Part shown: piece by piece, positions 16,832 to 25,395 of the stretch | Layout: the number at the start of each line of letters is the position of its first letter | Position numbering within the stretch: the stretch's first letter is position 1 | Assembly: GCF_026965555.1 (NCBI RefSeq) | Contig: NZ_CP114040.1 | Span: forward strand, 7,786,001-7,850,000 | Direction: 5' to 3' | From: Nannocystis punicea | GTDB taxonomy: Bacteria; Myxococcota_A; Polyangia; Nannocystales; Nannocystaceae | Length of the DNA stretch: 64,000 nt | Translations under genes and position numbers: made by a program | Notes under the pieces: model-generated | Databases searched by the model: none | What the model was told of the DNA's origin: nothing | What the model saw: the letters and a program-made list of their open reading frames with translations, nothing else

Positions 16832-19472
16832 CGCGCCCGTGCTCCGCGAGCGCGCGATGCCCGGCCTCCAGCACCTGCGCGGTCCAGTCGAGGAACGCCG
16901 CCACGAACACCGCCCCGTCGGCGTCGGTCTCGACGTGCTCGGCGATCTCACGCCGCCCGGCCTCCATGCGCTCGACGTTGCGGCGCAGCAGCCCGGCCAG
17001 GTAGTCGCGCATGTCCCGATCGGTCTCGCCGGCCAGCATCGCCACGTCGAGCGCAGTCACGTGCATGAACGAGTACTGCGCGTGGAACACCGCCGACATC
17101 GGCCGCTTGCGGTCGGTGCGAATGGGGCTGACGTACAGCCGATCGAGCGGGTTTTTGATCAGGCGCGCGCTCGACTCGAGCTCGAGGCCGAGCGCGAACA
17201 GCTTGTTGTGGGCCATCTCGTGCACCAGCGCCTGGGCAGTCGCTGCCGGGTCGTGCGTCGTCACCCACAGCACCCCGAACTGCGAGCTCTGCGACGTGCT
17301 GGCCGACCCGCGCAGCTCGGGCCAGCGCGCCGTCGGTCGCGCCGCCGCGCGCATCGGGCTGATCGTGTGCACGATCTGCGGCAGCTGCCGCGCCGCCGCC
17401 GGCCAGCGCGCCAACAACCGCAGCGCCTGCTCGAGTCCCGGATCTGCCAGCGGCCCGTGCTCGTAGTCCGGCGCCCGCGGGCAGCGCTCGCCGACGTGAC
17501 GCACCGCCACGCGGCCGTCGCACACGCGCACCTCCGCGGCCGCCAGCGCCTCGGCCCGCGCGGCGTCGAGCTGCGGGAAGCGGGCCGCCGCCAGCCGCAC
17601 GATCACCGCAGCGTCGTGGCCGTCGTCCTGCGGCGCCGCCAGACGGTCCCACGCGATCGCCGGCGCCGACGCCAGCACCGGCAACCTCGCGCGCCCCTCC
17701 GCGTGCGCCAGGCCGCGGAGGTGACGCGGCGCGTCGCTCACCAGCCGCCGCGCCGGCGCGCGGAACGGCGGCCGGGTCCCCTGCGCGCCCGCCTCGGGCC
17801 ACCCGTCGCCGGCGCGCACGAACGCGTGGCAACCCGGCGAATCCTCGCTGTCGTGACACAGCTTGAACACGGGCGTCTTGACCTCGGCGATCCCGTGCAG
17901 CGCGCTCCAGCGGGTCGGCCACGAGAGCATCGCGAGCAGCCATTCCGCGGCCTCTGCGTCGCGGAGCCGCAACGCGACGACCCGCTCCTCCGCCGCCGCC
18001 AGGCTTGCAGCGCAGGTCGGCGAGCACACCGCGTGGTCGAGCACGCGCACCCCCAATCGCGCCAGCAGCGGCGACAGCAGCGGCGCGCACGTCAACACCG
18101 TCTCGCCGGCCGGCGGCCGCCAGCGCCACACCGGATCGCGCAGCGGTCCTCCTTCGACGCAGCACTGCGGCGCTTCGACCGGCCCCAGCTCCTGCAAGGC
18201 ACGCCGGACCCGCTCGAGCCGCGGCTCCCAGATCCTCCGCGCCGCGTCGCTCACCCACGAGACTCGAACGAACCGCGGCATGTCCTTCAGAACATGCTCT
18301 TCAGAACATGTCTTCTCCGCCATCACCGCGCGCAGCGCCGACTCGACCGTCGGGTTGTCGCCGCGGGTCCACGCCGCCAGCATGGCCGCCTCGACGCGCG
18401 GGCGCAGCGGGTGGAGCGACAGCGGCAGCTCGCCGGCCGCCCGCAGCTCGTGCTCGAGGTCGACGAACAGCCGCTTGTGGACGTCGCAGTGCTCGCTGCG
18501 GTTGCGCCAGTCGCCGGCGATCGCCGTGCCCGGACAGTGGCCCTTGCACATCAGGAAGAAGCGGCAGTCCTTGCAGCCGCCGTCGCGCTGCGGCGTGCGG
18601 TGCAGCGCCACGTAGCGCTCGTAGCCGGCGCGGTCGGCCTTGGTGAAGTCGACCCCGTCCTTGTTGGTGCGGCCGCAGTTGCTGCTGTGGCCGTCGCCCT
18701 CGATCCCCGTCACGGCCGCGGTCGTGTAGCTGTCGCAGGCCCGGAACACGCAGCCGGCCCGGGCGTCGCGGCCGCGCAGCATCTGCCGCATGTCCGTGAA
18801 CACGTCGAGCTTCAGCGCCGGCACCTGCCGCTCGAGCGCCGCGAACGAGCGCAGCGCCGCCACGTTCTCGTCGGCGTCCAGCGCGTAGCGGGCCCCGACC
18901 GCGGGGTCGTCGACCTCGAGCGTGTGCAGCCGGGCCGCCCGCAGCCCGCGCGCGGCCAGGTCGGTCAGCCACGCGTGCATGCGCGGCAGCTTGTCCGCGG
19001 TCGCGTTGCCGCGGTGGAGCGTGACGATGAGGCTCACCGGCAGCCCCTCGGCCAGCAGGCGGGCGATCGCCGCCTCTGTCCTTTGGGTCAGCTCCCGCGT
19101 GCGCGCCGGAGTGCCGGCCCAGCGGGCGTCGTTGAGCTCGCCGGGCCCGTCGATCGACACGCCGACGCGGACCTTGTAGCGCTTGAACGCGGCGACGTGG
19201 TCCTCGCCGATCAGCGTGCCGTTGGTCTGCACGGTGTTGCCGCCGTGGCGCCCCAACCCGAACGCCCACAGCCGCTCGAGGTCGGCCAGCGGGACCATCA
19301 GGGCCTCGCCGCCGAACAGCGAGAACGGCCGCGGGTCGGCCTCGAGCGCCCGCAGGATCGCGGGCACGTCGTAGCGCCGGGCGACGTTGCCGGCGTCGCG
19401 CTGGGGGTTCTGATAGCAGTACTGGCAACCGATGTTGCAGCGCACCCCCAGCGGCCTGACCTCGATCCCCAT
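16824..19472 (-). CDS. Radical SAM/SPASM enzyme fused to an HExxH hydroxylase-like domain
   Basis: 882 residues. The radical SAM cluster motif C12-N-I-G-C16-Q-Y-C19 begins almost at the N-terminus, and H-G-G-N-T-V-Q-T-N-G-T-L-I follows at about 76-88. SPASM cysteines follow (C241, C246, C266, C300, C303, C309, C313, C329), with C-P-G-T-A and G-D-W-R-N-R-S-E-H-C. A Cys-containing middle region spans about 400-580. The C-terminal third has V-H751-E-M-A-H755 and a later F-H797-A-Q, as in the HExxH peptide-modification domains seen beside radical SAM RiPP maturases. I recall these being named peptide beta-hydroxylases, with an inactive form in FxsBH. Here HExxH is intact. Its start lies 3 nt after the crystallin gene stop. 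A three-unit 14-bp array is inserted at about residues 385-398. The predicted role is cyclophane-type crosslinking plus hydroxylation of a peptide tail. Confidence 0.8.
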   Translation of the reverse strand: MGIEVRPLGVRCNIGCQYCYQNPQRDAGNVARRYDVPAILRALEADPRPFSLFGGEALMVPLADLERLWAFGLGRHGGNTVQTNGTLIGEDHVAAFKRYKVRVGVSIDGPGELNDARWAGTPARTRELTQRTEAAIARLLAEGLPVSLIVTLHRGNATADKLPRMHAWLTDLAARGLRAARLHTLEVDDPAVGARYALDADENVAALRSFAALERQVPALKLDVFTDMRQMLRGRDARAGCVFRACDSYTTAAVTGIEGDGHSSNCGRTNKDGVDFTKADRAGYERYVALHRTPQRDGGCKDCRFFLMCKGHCPGTAIAGDWRNRSEHCDVHKRLFVDLEHELRAAGELPLSLHPLRPRVEAAMLAAWTRGDNPTVESALRAVMAEKTCSEEHVLKDMPRFVRVSWVSDAARRIWEPRLERVRRALQELGPVEAPQCCVEGGPLRDPVWRWRPPAGETVLTCAPLLSPLLARLGVRVLDHAVCSPTCAASLAAAEERVVALRLRDAEAAEWLLAMLSWPTRWSALHGIAEVKTPVFKLCHDSEDSPGCHAFVRAGDGWPEAGAQGTRPPFRAPARRLVSDAPRHLRGLAHAEGRARLPVLASAPAIAWDRLAAPQDDGHDAAVIVRLAAARFPQLDAARAEALAAAEVRVCDGRVAVRHVGERCPRAPDYEHGPLADPGLEQALRLLARWPAAARQLPQIVHTISPMRAAARPTARWPELRGSASTSQSSQFGVLWVTTHDPAATAQALVHEMAHNKLFALGLELESSARLIKNPLDRLYVSPIRTDRKRPMSAVFHAQYSFMHVTALDVAMLAGETDRDMRDYLAGLLRRNVERMEAGRREIAEHVETDADGAVFVAAFLDWTAQVLEAGHRALAEHGRGG
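18278..18319. repeat. Three-unit 14-bp array in the maturase gene
   Basis: GCATGTCCTTCAGA (18278), ACATGCTCTTCAGA (18292) and ACATGTCTTCTCCG (18306) in perfect 14-bp register. It is translated between the SPASM region and the middle domain as a polar insert. Confidence 0.8.
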
Positions 19473-19475
19473 GGC

Positions 19476-22400
19476 TCAGTAGTCGTCGATGTGGCCGATG
19501 ACCGGGACGTCGACGTGGTCGACGTGCGGCAGGGGGATGTCGACGTGGGGGATCCAGCTGCCGCCGAAGATGTCGCCCATGACGTCTGCGACCTCGTTGG
19601 CCGCGTAGCCGGCCCCCTTCAGCGCCGAGTTCACCGCGCTGTCGGTGTAGCCGCCGACGTCCTTGAGGAACTTGCCGACCTCCTCGGCCGACTTGCCGAA
19701 CGTGTTCTTGAGGATCTTCGCCGCCTCGTCCGCGCCGAGGCCCAGGTACTTGACCGCCTGCTCCGCGGTGGTGCCGAACGTCTTGACCAGCCCCTTGGCG
19801 ATGTCCTCGCTCTTGGCGCCGACGTCCTGGAAGAACTTCGCCGCCTCCTGCGCGACCGGGGTGACGAACTCCTTGACCCACTTGAACGCGGTGTCGCCCG
19901 CCGCCTTGAGCACCCCGAGCACCGGCCCGAGGATCTGGTCCTTGAACCACCGCGAGAACTCCTGCGCCAGGTCCTCCGCGGTCTTGAACGGCACCGACAC
20001 CTGCACCGGGCCGATCGTCTTGTTCTCGTAGAGGATCGTGAACGCGAAGGCCACACCCTGCGTGAACGCGCTCTTCGAGATCGTCGTCGCCACCTGGCAG
20101 CCGACCGTCAGGCCGACCGAGCGCCCGGCGATGTCGACCTTCACGCCGATCGTCGGCCCGTAGCGCAGGTCGAACACCCCGTCCTTCAGCTTGAGCTTGG
20201 CCTGGGCGTAGATGCCCATGTTGCCGCTCTGCAGGTCGATCGAGAAGCCCGACGTGTACATCTCGGCCTTGATCGACTGCGCGTAGAGCCCGCCGACCAG
20301 CACGATCTTGCCGTCGATCGCGCCGCCCTGACGCGACGCGGTGAACTCGACGTCGACCGACGCCCCGCCCGAGCCGGCGACGTCGGTGATGGCGAGGAAG
20401 TCCATCCCGCCGGCGCTCAGCTTGATCGGGTCCAGCTTGCCCTTCAGCGCCCCGCCGCTGCCGTAGTCGACCTTGCCGTACAGCTCGGCCTTCCAGCCCC
20501 ACAGGTTGACCTTGCCGCCGAGCTCGAGGCCCGGGTCGTAGGTCTTGCCGGCGATCGTGCCGCCGTTGGGCGCGACGTGGATCAGCAGGTCCTTGATCTG
20601 GACGTCGATCAGCTTGCTGGCGTCGATCGCGTCGCTGGTGAGCGCGCCGATCAGGCGCGGGATGTCGAGGCCCTCCGGGCTCTCGATGCGGAGGATCGAG
20701 TTCTGCGGGGTGCCCGGGTCGATGAGCAGGCCGATCTCGCCGCCGAGCAGGCCGTCGCCGATGTGGATCCCGCCGCGCGCGCCGATCGCCACGAACGGGA
20801 ACGTCGCAGTCGCGCTGAGCTGCACGCCGAAGCCGGTGATCGTGATGCCCTTGAAGCCGAACGGATCTTTCCAGGCCCCGTCGGCGGCATCGAGCGCGCC
20901 CCACACGGTCACCTTGCCGCCTTGCCCGATCTCCCCCTCGATCCCGCCGCGCAGCTCGAGCTGCTCGTTGCCGATGTTGAGCTCGAACGTCGCGGTCAGG
21001 CCGGCGGCCACGCTCGCCGTCTGGCGATCGACGTCGACCGACAGGCTGCGGAACACCACCGCCTGGGTCCCGAGCGCCACGTTCAGCAGCAGCTCGGCCT
21101 GGACCTTGAACAGCAGCTGCGCGCCGCGGCGCGACGCGATCGACAGCACCACCGTGCGCGAGTCGAGGCCGAGCGCCGGGAAGGTCGCCTGCAGCGCGCG
21201 GAACGGCTGGAACGTGTCACCCTTGACGGTCGTGAACAGGGTGATGCCGTCGACGTAGTCGCCGAGGTCGTCGTCGCTGCCCTCGTCGTTGGCGATCACG
21301 ACCACGCTGCTCGCGTACGCCTCGACGAACGGCATCACCACCGCGTCGACGATCGTCCACAGCTCGCCCGGGAGGTTCGGCTTGACCTCCTTGATCATCA
21401 GGTCGTCGAGGCCCTTCGGCGTGGCGAACTTGAACACGTAGCCGATCGGGTCGGCCTTCGAGACGGTGATCTCGAGCGGGTTCACCGACGTGCGGAACGG
21501 CGCCGAGATCGTCGCCGCGCCCTTGTAGGCGATCGACTTGTCGAACGCCGAGGCGGTGATGTCGCCGGTGAACTGGATCGGCAGGGTGAACGGCAGCGAG
21601 AACAGGTCGAACGAGACCTCGCCCAGATCCTTGAGCCGCGCCAGGTCGGCCTGCGGATCGAGCTCGGGCGGCTTGGGCGTCGGCGTCTCCGGCTTCGGCG
21701 CCTCCGGCTTCGGCGGCGTGGGCACCGGCACCGGCGTGGCGACGATCCCCTTCGTCACCACCAGGCTCGACGTCTTGTCGTTGAAGTCGCCGACGTTGCT
21801 GGTGTCGGCCGTGAAGCTGACGCTGCGCCCGCGGAAGCCCGAGTGCTCGTAGAGCGTCACGGTCAGCCCCTTGGGCACCTTCACCGAGCTCAGGGTCTCG
21901 TCGCCGATGCCGAGCTGCGCCGCCTCGTAGCGGCCCGGGGCCAGCACCTGGCTCTTCCCGGCGAAGTTGACGTCGACGTAGATCGTCGCCCCCGCGGCCT
22001 CGGGCAGGCTGACCTTCTCGACCTTCACGCTGGCCGTCTTGTCGTTGAAGCTGCCGAGCGTGGTCGCGTGGGTGGTCAGCACCAGCTTGCGCCCGGCGAA
22101 GCCCGCCTGGTCGTAGAGCGACACCTGCAGCCCCTTCGGCACCTTGACCGAGCTGATCGCCCCCTTGAACTGCAGCGCCGCCGCGTCGTGGCGGCCCTCC
22201 GCGAGCCGCTGCTCGCGCCCGCCGAAGTGGTCGTTCTCGTACAGCGCCACCCCGGCCCACGCCTCGCCGCGCTCGACGATCACGCTCGAGATCTTGTCGC
22301 TCAGCTGGCCGATGTTGGCGCTGTCGGCCGCGAACGAGACCGAGGAGCCGCGCGCCTCGGCGTCGGCGAACAGGGTCACGCGCCAGCCCTGCGGCACCTT

Positions 22401-22787
22401 GACCGAGCTGATCGCGTCGTCGCCGACGCCCAGCTTGGCGAGGTTGTGGTGGCCGACGCCGAGGGTCACGCTCTTGCCGGCGAAGTTCGCGTCGACGTAG
22501 AGCGTGACCCCGGTGGGCAGCCGCGCCGGCGGCTTCTCGCGCACCTCGATGCTCGACGTCTTGTCGTTGAAGTCGCCGACGTTGCTGGTGTCGGCCGAGA
22601 ACGCGATCTTGCGCCCCCCGAACTTGGCGTCCTCATAAAGGATCGCCTCCATCCCCGCCGGCACCTTGAGCGAACTCAGCGCGTCGTTGCCGAGAGCCAG
22701 CTGCTTCACGTCGTAGCGACCGACGGTGAGCAGCTGGCTCTTGCCGGCGAAATTGACATGCTCGAATACTGTGACCTCGCGACCCAT
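19476..22787 (-). CDS. Multi-crystallin protein with His-x-Asp tail, likely maturase substrate
   Basis: 1103 residues from ATG 22787, which has a strong GGGGGG ribosome site. Residues 1-346 are four two-Greek-key beta/gamma-crystallin units. Seven of the eight half-units keep the calcium signature (N/D)(N/D)xx(S/T)S or a close variant (N-D-A-L-S-S, N-D-K-T-S-S, D-D-A-I-S-S, S-D-K-I-S-S, N-D-K-T-A-S, D-E-T-L-S-S, N-D-K-T-S-S). A Pro-rich linker (350-377), a long beta-rich region and an amphipathic helical part (about 935-1070) follow. The helical part has repeats of the type A-E-E-V-G-K-F-L-K-D-V-G. The last 26 residues are different: they contain HVD at 1081, 1088 and 1091 and HID at 1099, spaced by Pro and hydrophobic residues, ending D-D-Y. 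No signal peptide was seen. The gene is 3 nt upstream of the radical SAM maturase, so the tail is the obvious candidate substrate. Catalytic activity of its own is not suggested. Confidence 0.8.
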   Translation of the reverse strand: MGREVTVFEHVNFAGKSQLLTVGRYDVKQLALGNDALSSLKVPAGMEAILYEDAKFGGRKIAFSADTSNVGDFNDKTSSIEVREKPPARLPTGVTLYVDANFAGKSVTLGVGHHNLAKLGVGDDAISSVKVPQGWRVTLFADAEARGSSVSFAADSANIGQLSDKISSVIVERGEAWAGVALYENDHFGGREQRLAEGRHDAAALQFKGAISSVKVPKGLQVSLYDQAGFAGRKLVLTTHATTLGSFNDKTASVKVEKVSLPEAAGATIYVDVNFAGKSQVLAPGRYEAAQLGIGDETLSSVKVPKGLTVTLYEHSGFRGRSVSFTADTSNVGDFNDKTSSLVVTKGIVATPVPVPTPPKPEAPKPETPTPKPPELDPQADLARLKDLGEVSFDLFSLPFTLPIQFTGDITASAFDKSIAYKGAATISAPFRTSVNPLEITVSKADPIGYVFKFATPKGLDDLMIKEVKPNLPGELWTIVDAVVMPFVEAYASSVVVIANDEGSDDDLGDYVDGITLFTTVKGDTFQPFRALQATFPALGLDSRTVVLSIASRRGAQLLFKVQAELLLNVALGTQAVVFRSLSVDVDRQTASVAAGLTATFELNIGNEQLELRGGIEGEIGQGGKVTVWGALDAADGAWKDPFGFKGITITGFGVQLSATATFPFVAIGARGGIHIGDGLLGGEIGLLIDPGTPQNSILRIESPEGLDIPRLIGALTSDAIDASKLIDVQIKDLLIHVAPNGGTIAGKTYDPGLELGGKVNLWGWKAELYGKVDYGSGGALKGKLDPIKLSAGGMDFLAITDVAGSGGASVDVEFTASRQGGAIDGKIVLVGGLYAQSIKAEMYTSGFSIDLQSGNMGIYAQAKLKLKDGVFDLRYGPTIGVKVDIAGRSVGLTVGCQVATTISKSAFTQGVAFAFTILYENKTIGPVQVSVPFKTAEDLAQEFSRWFKDQILGPVLGVLKAAGDTAFKWVKEFVTPVAQEAAKFFQDVGAKSEDIAKGLVKTFGTTAEQAVKYLGLGADEAAKILKNTFGKSAEEVGKFLKDVGGYTDSAVNSALKGAGYAANEVADVMGDIFGGSWIPHVDIPLPHVDHVDVPVIGHIDDY

Positions 22788-22841
22788 GGCACCCCCCTGC
22801 CCGAAGCGAGCCCGACCGTAGCAAAGCCGCGACTTTGGCGA

Positions 22842-22859
22842 CATGCCCGAGAGGACATG
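22842..22859. repeat. 14-bp-family dyad upstream of the maturase operon
   Basis: CATGCCC-GAGA-GGACATG with one arm mismatch. It sits 55 bp upstream of the crystallin start and 22 bp from the 3' end of the next gene, so it could lie in the promoter region. Confidence 0.7.
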
Positions 22860-22880
22860 TGACGGGCCACGACCGCGCGC

Positions 22881-25328
22881 TTATTCGCCGCGCGCGAGCG
22901 GGCGCGCGAGCGCGAGGAATTGCGCGGCGAGCCGCGACCAGCCGCCCGCGTCCGCCTCTGCAGCCGCCTTTGCGAGCTCGGTGAACGCCCGCTCCGCCAA
23001 TGCATCGAGGATCGATGCGAGCCGGTCCGTGGCCATGCAATCATCGTTCGCCAGCGAGAGCGCGAGGTTGACCGCGCCGCGGCGGGCGTCGTCGTCGAGG
23101 TCGTCGAGGTCGTCGACGATCCGCCAGGCGACGAACAGGCGCTCGAGGACGCCGACGATGCGATCGCGCGCGGCGGGTCCCCCCATTCGCCAGGCGCAGA
23201 GGGCGGGCACGATCGTCCACGTGGCCATCTCTGCGCGCGCGCTCGCCAGCGCGGCTTCGAGCGCGATCGGCCCGCGCGCGCGATCGACCGCGGCGAAGTG
23301 ACGATCGATCTGCGTCGCCGCGAACGCCTCCATCTCGACCTCGCCCGCGGCCAGCCGCGCCACCGCCGTCTCGAAGCGCGACCAGGCGCGCGTGCGCAGC
23401 TGCAGCAGCGCCGGCGCGCAGGCCAGCTGCCCGTCGCACAGGTGATCGTCGAGCAAGTGCAGCAGGAGCGCGAGCGACTGCCCCACCCCGGCCTCGGCGG
23501 CGAGCTCCGCAGGCAGCCCCTCGCGCAGCGACAGCAGCGACGCCCACAGCGGCGGCGGAAACTTGCGCAGGACGCCCCCCGGACCGCGCCCGCGCGCCTC
23601 GACGTCGAGGAAGGCAGCGGCCCCCGCGCGCAGCGGCGCAGGCAGGGTCGCCGCCACCGACTGCAGCGCTTCGCCGAGCTGTGCCTGCAGCTCGCGCTCG
23701 GCCGGCGTGAGCTCGACGCGGCCGAACTGCCAGCGACGACCCGAGACCGGCGCCGCCGTGCCGCCGCGGCTCGTGGCCGAGGCGGCCGCCGATGCGTCAC
23801 CTGTCCCTTGGGACACTTCAAAAATTGCGCCGGAGCTGTCCGGGTCGTAGCGGCCGGGCGCGAGGATGTCGCCCGGGTCGAGCGCCCGCCGGATCTTCGC
23901 CAGCGTCGCCCGGTACACCGGATCTGTCCCGCCGGCCAGGTGCATCGACGGCAGGCCGAGGCGGTACGGCAGCAGGCCGCGCGCCGCCAGACCGCGGAGC
24001 AGGGCGTCGTGGCAGGCCAGCGCGCGCGCGTCCTCGCCGGGGCGGCGGCGGTCGAACATCAGCGCCAGCACCACGTGGATCACCCGCGGCTCGGCCCACT
24101 GCAGGCTGACGGCCGGATCGAAGCCGTGCGCGATCACCTGGTCTTCGAGCCAGGCGATCGTCGCCACCAGCTCCGCCCCGCGGGCCGGCACCACGGGCGC
24201 GCACCACAGCAGGCCGCAGCCGTCGGCCAGCGGGTCCGGCTGCGCCGGCGGCGGCTCACCGAGCGGCCAGTACAGCCGCGCCAGCGCGTCCTCGCCCGCC
24301 AGCGCGTCCGACTCGCGGGGGACGCGGGCGGTCCAGCCGTCGACATGTCCCTTCAGACATGTCTCTACCGACTCGAGCGCCGCCGCCCCGACCGCCTCGC
24401 TCGGCCCGTCGACCGTCACTTGCCCGAGCCAGCGCGCGCTCGGGCCGGCCGGGTTCTCGCGGTCGACCGCGGCCTGCGAGAGCGCCTGTCCTTCCGGACA
24501 TGCCGGGCGCCGCCCCGCGATCGTCAGCAGCCGGCGATCGTTGTACAGCGAGACCGTGGCCGGCAGCGCGTCGGCCAGCTTGAGCGGGCGCAGCGCGTCG
24601 ACCACCGCGGCCAGCCGCTCGCGGCGGTCGAGCGTGAACCGCAGCGCCCGCGACCACGCCGGCCGGGGCGTCAGCCACAGGGTCGCCCGCGCGACGATCC
24701 CGAGGCGTGACTGAAAGAACATGCTCTCGAGGCCAGGTCCCGCTGCCGAGCGCGACAGCCCGGCGCAGCGCGCGTCCGGCTCGCGATCGAAGCCGGTGCG
24801 CAGCAGCGAGCCGTCGGCGAGCACCACGTGGAGCCCGCACAGGCGCTCCGCGCGGGCCCCGTGGCGCCCGCGGCCGATCCCGCGCTCGAGCCCGTTGGCG
24901 AGCACGCTGGCGTCCGCCGGCGCGCCGGTGCGCGCGATCGTGAAGCCGGATCCGCGCAGCCGCTCGGCCAGCGCCGCGAACGTCACCCCGGGCTCGATCG
25001 CCACCGCGCCGAGCTCGCGATCGACCTCGCCGATCCGGTCGAGCCGCGCGAGCTCGAGGAGCACCGACCCGTCGCGCGTCGGCACCCGCGAGCCGTAGCC
25101 CAGGTTGCGCCCGCGGCTGCTCGGATACACCGGCACCCGCGCGTCCGCGGCCGCGCGCACGCACGCCTGCAGCTCCGCGAGCGTGCCTGGCCGGACCACG
25201 CAGGCCGGCGCGTTCGTGGTCGAAAACGTCGCGCGCGCGGCAGCGCGACGCGCCTCGGGATCGGCCAGCACGTGGGCCTCGCCGACGATGGTCCGAAAGG
25301 CCGCCAGCGCTCGCCACAGCTCGCTCAT
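22881..25328 (-). CDS. FAD-linked oxidase fused to a class I isoprenoid-fold domain
   Basis: 815 residues. The first 500 or so resemble vanillyl-alcohol-oxidase-type flavoproteins: V-V-R-P-G-T-L-A-E-L-Q-A-C-V, then V-Y-P-S-S-R-G-R-N-L-G-Y-G-S for FAD binding, V-A-I-E-P-G-V-T-F, and a C-terminal A-L-D-P-G-D-I-L-A-P-G-R-Y. A linker at about 500-530 contains a 14-bp dyad. The rest is all-helical with two Asp-rich sites, L-L-D-D-H-L-C-D-G-Q (about 627) and W-R-I-V-D-D-L-D-D-L-D-D-D (about 739). The pattern and spacing are those of class I prenyl or terpene synthase-like enzymes. The fusion suggests oxidation and prenyl or terpene chemistry on one product. No other terpene gene is adjacent. Two more dyads (24344, 24485) are read in frame in the flavoprotein half. 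Confidence 0.75.
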   Translation of the reverse strand: MSELWRALAAFRTIVGEAHVLADPEARRAAARATFSTTNAPACVVRPGTLAELQACVRAAADARVPVYPSSRGRNLGYGSRVPTRDGSVLLELARLDRIGEVDRELGAVAIEPGVTFAALAERLRGSGFTIARTGAPADASVLANGLERGIGRGRHGARAERLCGLHVVLADGSLLRTGFDREPDARCAGLSRSAAGPGLESMFFQSRLGIVARATLWLTPRPAWSRALRFTLDRRERLAAVVDALRPLKLADALPATVSLYNDRRLLTIAGRRPACPEGQALSQAAVDRENPAGPSARWLGQVTVDGPSEAVGAAALESVETCLKGHVDGWTARVPRESDALAGEDALARLYWPLGEPPPAQPDPLADGCGLLWCAPVVPARGAELVATIAWLEDQVIAHGFDPAVSLQWAEPRVIHVVLALMFDRRRPGEDARALACHDALLRGLAARGLLPYRLGLPSMHLAGGTDPVYRATLAKIRRALDPGDILAPGRYDPDSSGAIFEVSQGTGDASAAASATSRGGTAAPVSGRRWQFGRVELTPAERELQAQLGEALQSVAATLPAPLRAGAAAFLDVEARGRGPGGVLRKFPPPLWASLLSLREGLPAELAAEAGVGQSLALLLHLLDDHLCDGQLACAPALLQLRTRAWSRFETAVARLAAGEVEMEAFAATQIDRHFAAVDRARGPIALEAALASARAEMATWTIVPALCAWRMGGPAARDRIVGVLERLFVAWRIVDDLDDLDDDARRGAVNLALSLANDDCMATDRLASILDALAERAFTELAKAAAEADAGGWSRLAAQFLALARPLARGE
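24344..24361. repeat. 14-bp-family dyad in the flavoprotein half
   Basis: CATGTCC-CTTCAG-ACATG, followed by a second ACATGT in 14-bp register at 24357. A related dyad, CCTGTCC-TTCC-GGACATG, lies at 24485-24502 and another at 23800-23815. All are in frame within the same gene. Confidence 0.7.
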
Positions 25329-25395
25329 CCCGCCCGCATGCTAACGCATCGGCGCGGGCTTGACGGGCGCAGCGCCGCCCGCTGTGCTGAAGTCG

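Noticed and set aside
16542..22862. A 2106-codon open frame on the plus strand
   Set aside because: It is antisense to the crystallin and maturase genes, is extremely rich in Arg, His and Asp, and has no recognisable motif; it is a shadow caused by the high GC third positions.
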